NCBI RefSeq assembly: GCF_947500325.1 | Contig: NZ_CANMRQ010000014.1 | Span: 33,989 to 97,988 of the forward strand | Length of the DNA: 64,000 nucleotides | Direction: 5' to 3' | Source: an uncultured Lacinutrix sp. | GTDB lineage: Bacteria > Bacteroidota > Bacteroidia > Flavobacteriales > Flavobacteriaceae | Shown here: positions 63,971 through 64,000 of the stretch, piece after piece | How the letters are laid out: the number at the start of each line of letters is the position of its first letter | How positions within the stretch are numbered: the first letter of the stretch is position 1 | Program-made: the position numbers and the translations under genes | The notes under the pieces: generated by a model | Told to the model about the DNA's origin: nothing | What the model saw: the letters and a program-made list of their open reading frames with translations, nothing else | The model's database searches: none

Positions 63971-64000
63971 ATCCTGTGAAGCTAGCTTCACAGGATTTTT
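63971..64000 (+). terminator. Terminator after the LamG gene
   Basis: A 26-bp perfect palindrome (arm ATCCTGTGAAGCT) followed by at least four U at the window end. Upstream, 63923-63951 has a sequence that resembles the end of an IS3-type element. Confidence 0.8.

Noticed and set aside
1..64000. tRNA, rRNA and intact transposase genes
   Set aside because: Intergenic regions were read for these; no cloverleaf, rRNA motif or transposase frame was found.

Overview
The window comes from a low-GC bacterium that looks like a marine member of the Flavobacteriaceae (Bacteroidota). The evidence is: type IX secretion C-terminal sorting domains on two large surface proteins; an XrtF exosortase pair; SusC-like TonB receptors with a carboxypeptidase-like leader; many SPII lipoproteins; and promoters of the Bacteroidota type (TTG, then 17-23 nt, then TAnnTTTG). 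No rRNA, tRNA, CRISPR array or intact transposase gene was seen.

Layout. 1-2.3 kb: family 2 glycosyltransferase (cut by the window edge), methyltransferase and KAS III enzyme. 2.4-5.2 kb: glycine decarboxylase gcvP. 5.3-7.0 kb: UbiA-like membrane protein convergent with an ECF sigma/anti-sigma pair. 7.1-11.2 kb: operon of small membrane proteins, two methyltransferases, a DoxX-like protein and a DUF2071 protein, headed by a GbsR-type repressor, with two copies of the same 26-bp palindrome. 11.3-14.1 kb: LAS-type zinc peptidase candidate and an M3 oligopeptidase. 14.2-14.5 kb: no protein gene, but two tandem RNA-like elements. 14.5-18.5 kb: purE, purK, a hypoxanthine phosphoribosyltransferase-adenylate kinase fusion, and obgE. 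18.5-20.5 kb: hydrolase and an SdpI/SdpR pair with its own operator. 20.5-28.2 kb: a LytS/LytTR-centred locus with two nearly identical activator sites, a 19-codon small ORF, and proteins that combine one exported beta-rich module with DinB or DoxX domains. 28.3-34.9 kb: a 2189-residue alpha-2-macroglobulin carrying an inserted TonB-plug-like module. 35-41 kb: TPR protein, mpl, a DUF6891-like gene between inverted repeats, hypothetical membrane and lipoproteins, hydrolase. 41.4-46.9 kb: mreB-mreC-mreD-mrdA-rodA rod-shape operon. 47.2-52.0 kb: a 1611-residue surface protein made of thirteen repeats, followed by purH. 53.9-55.8 kb: lipoprotein, free-methionine-sulfoxide reductase, XrtF and its partner. 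55.9-59.6 kb: a metal-handling operon (HYC_CC_PP protein, HMA-MauE fusion, TonB receptor, HMA protein). 60.0-63.9 kb: a LamG-containing type IX cargo.

Housekeeping themes are purine synthesis and salvage (purE, purK, purH, HPRT-ADK) and cell-wall shape (mre/mrd/rodA, mpl). The accessory themes are envelope regulation and cell-surface display. The most promising unexplained items are the LytTR-controlled locus at 20.5-27.1 kb, the tandem RNA elements at 14.2-14.5 kb, and the GbsR-palindrome operon. Functions are assigned from residues and motifs read in the translations; no database search was possible.
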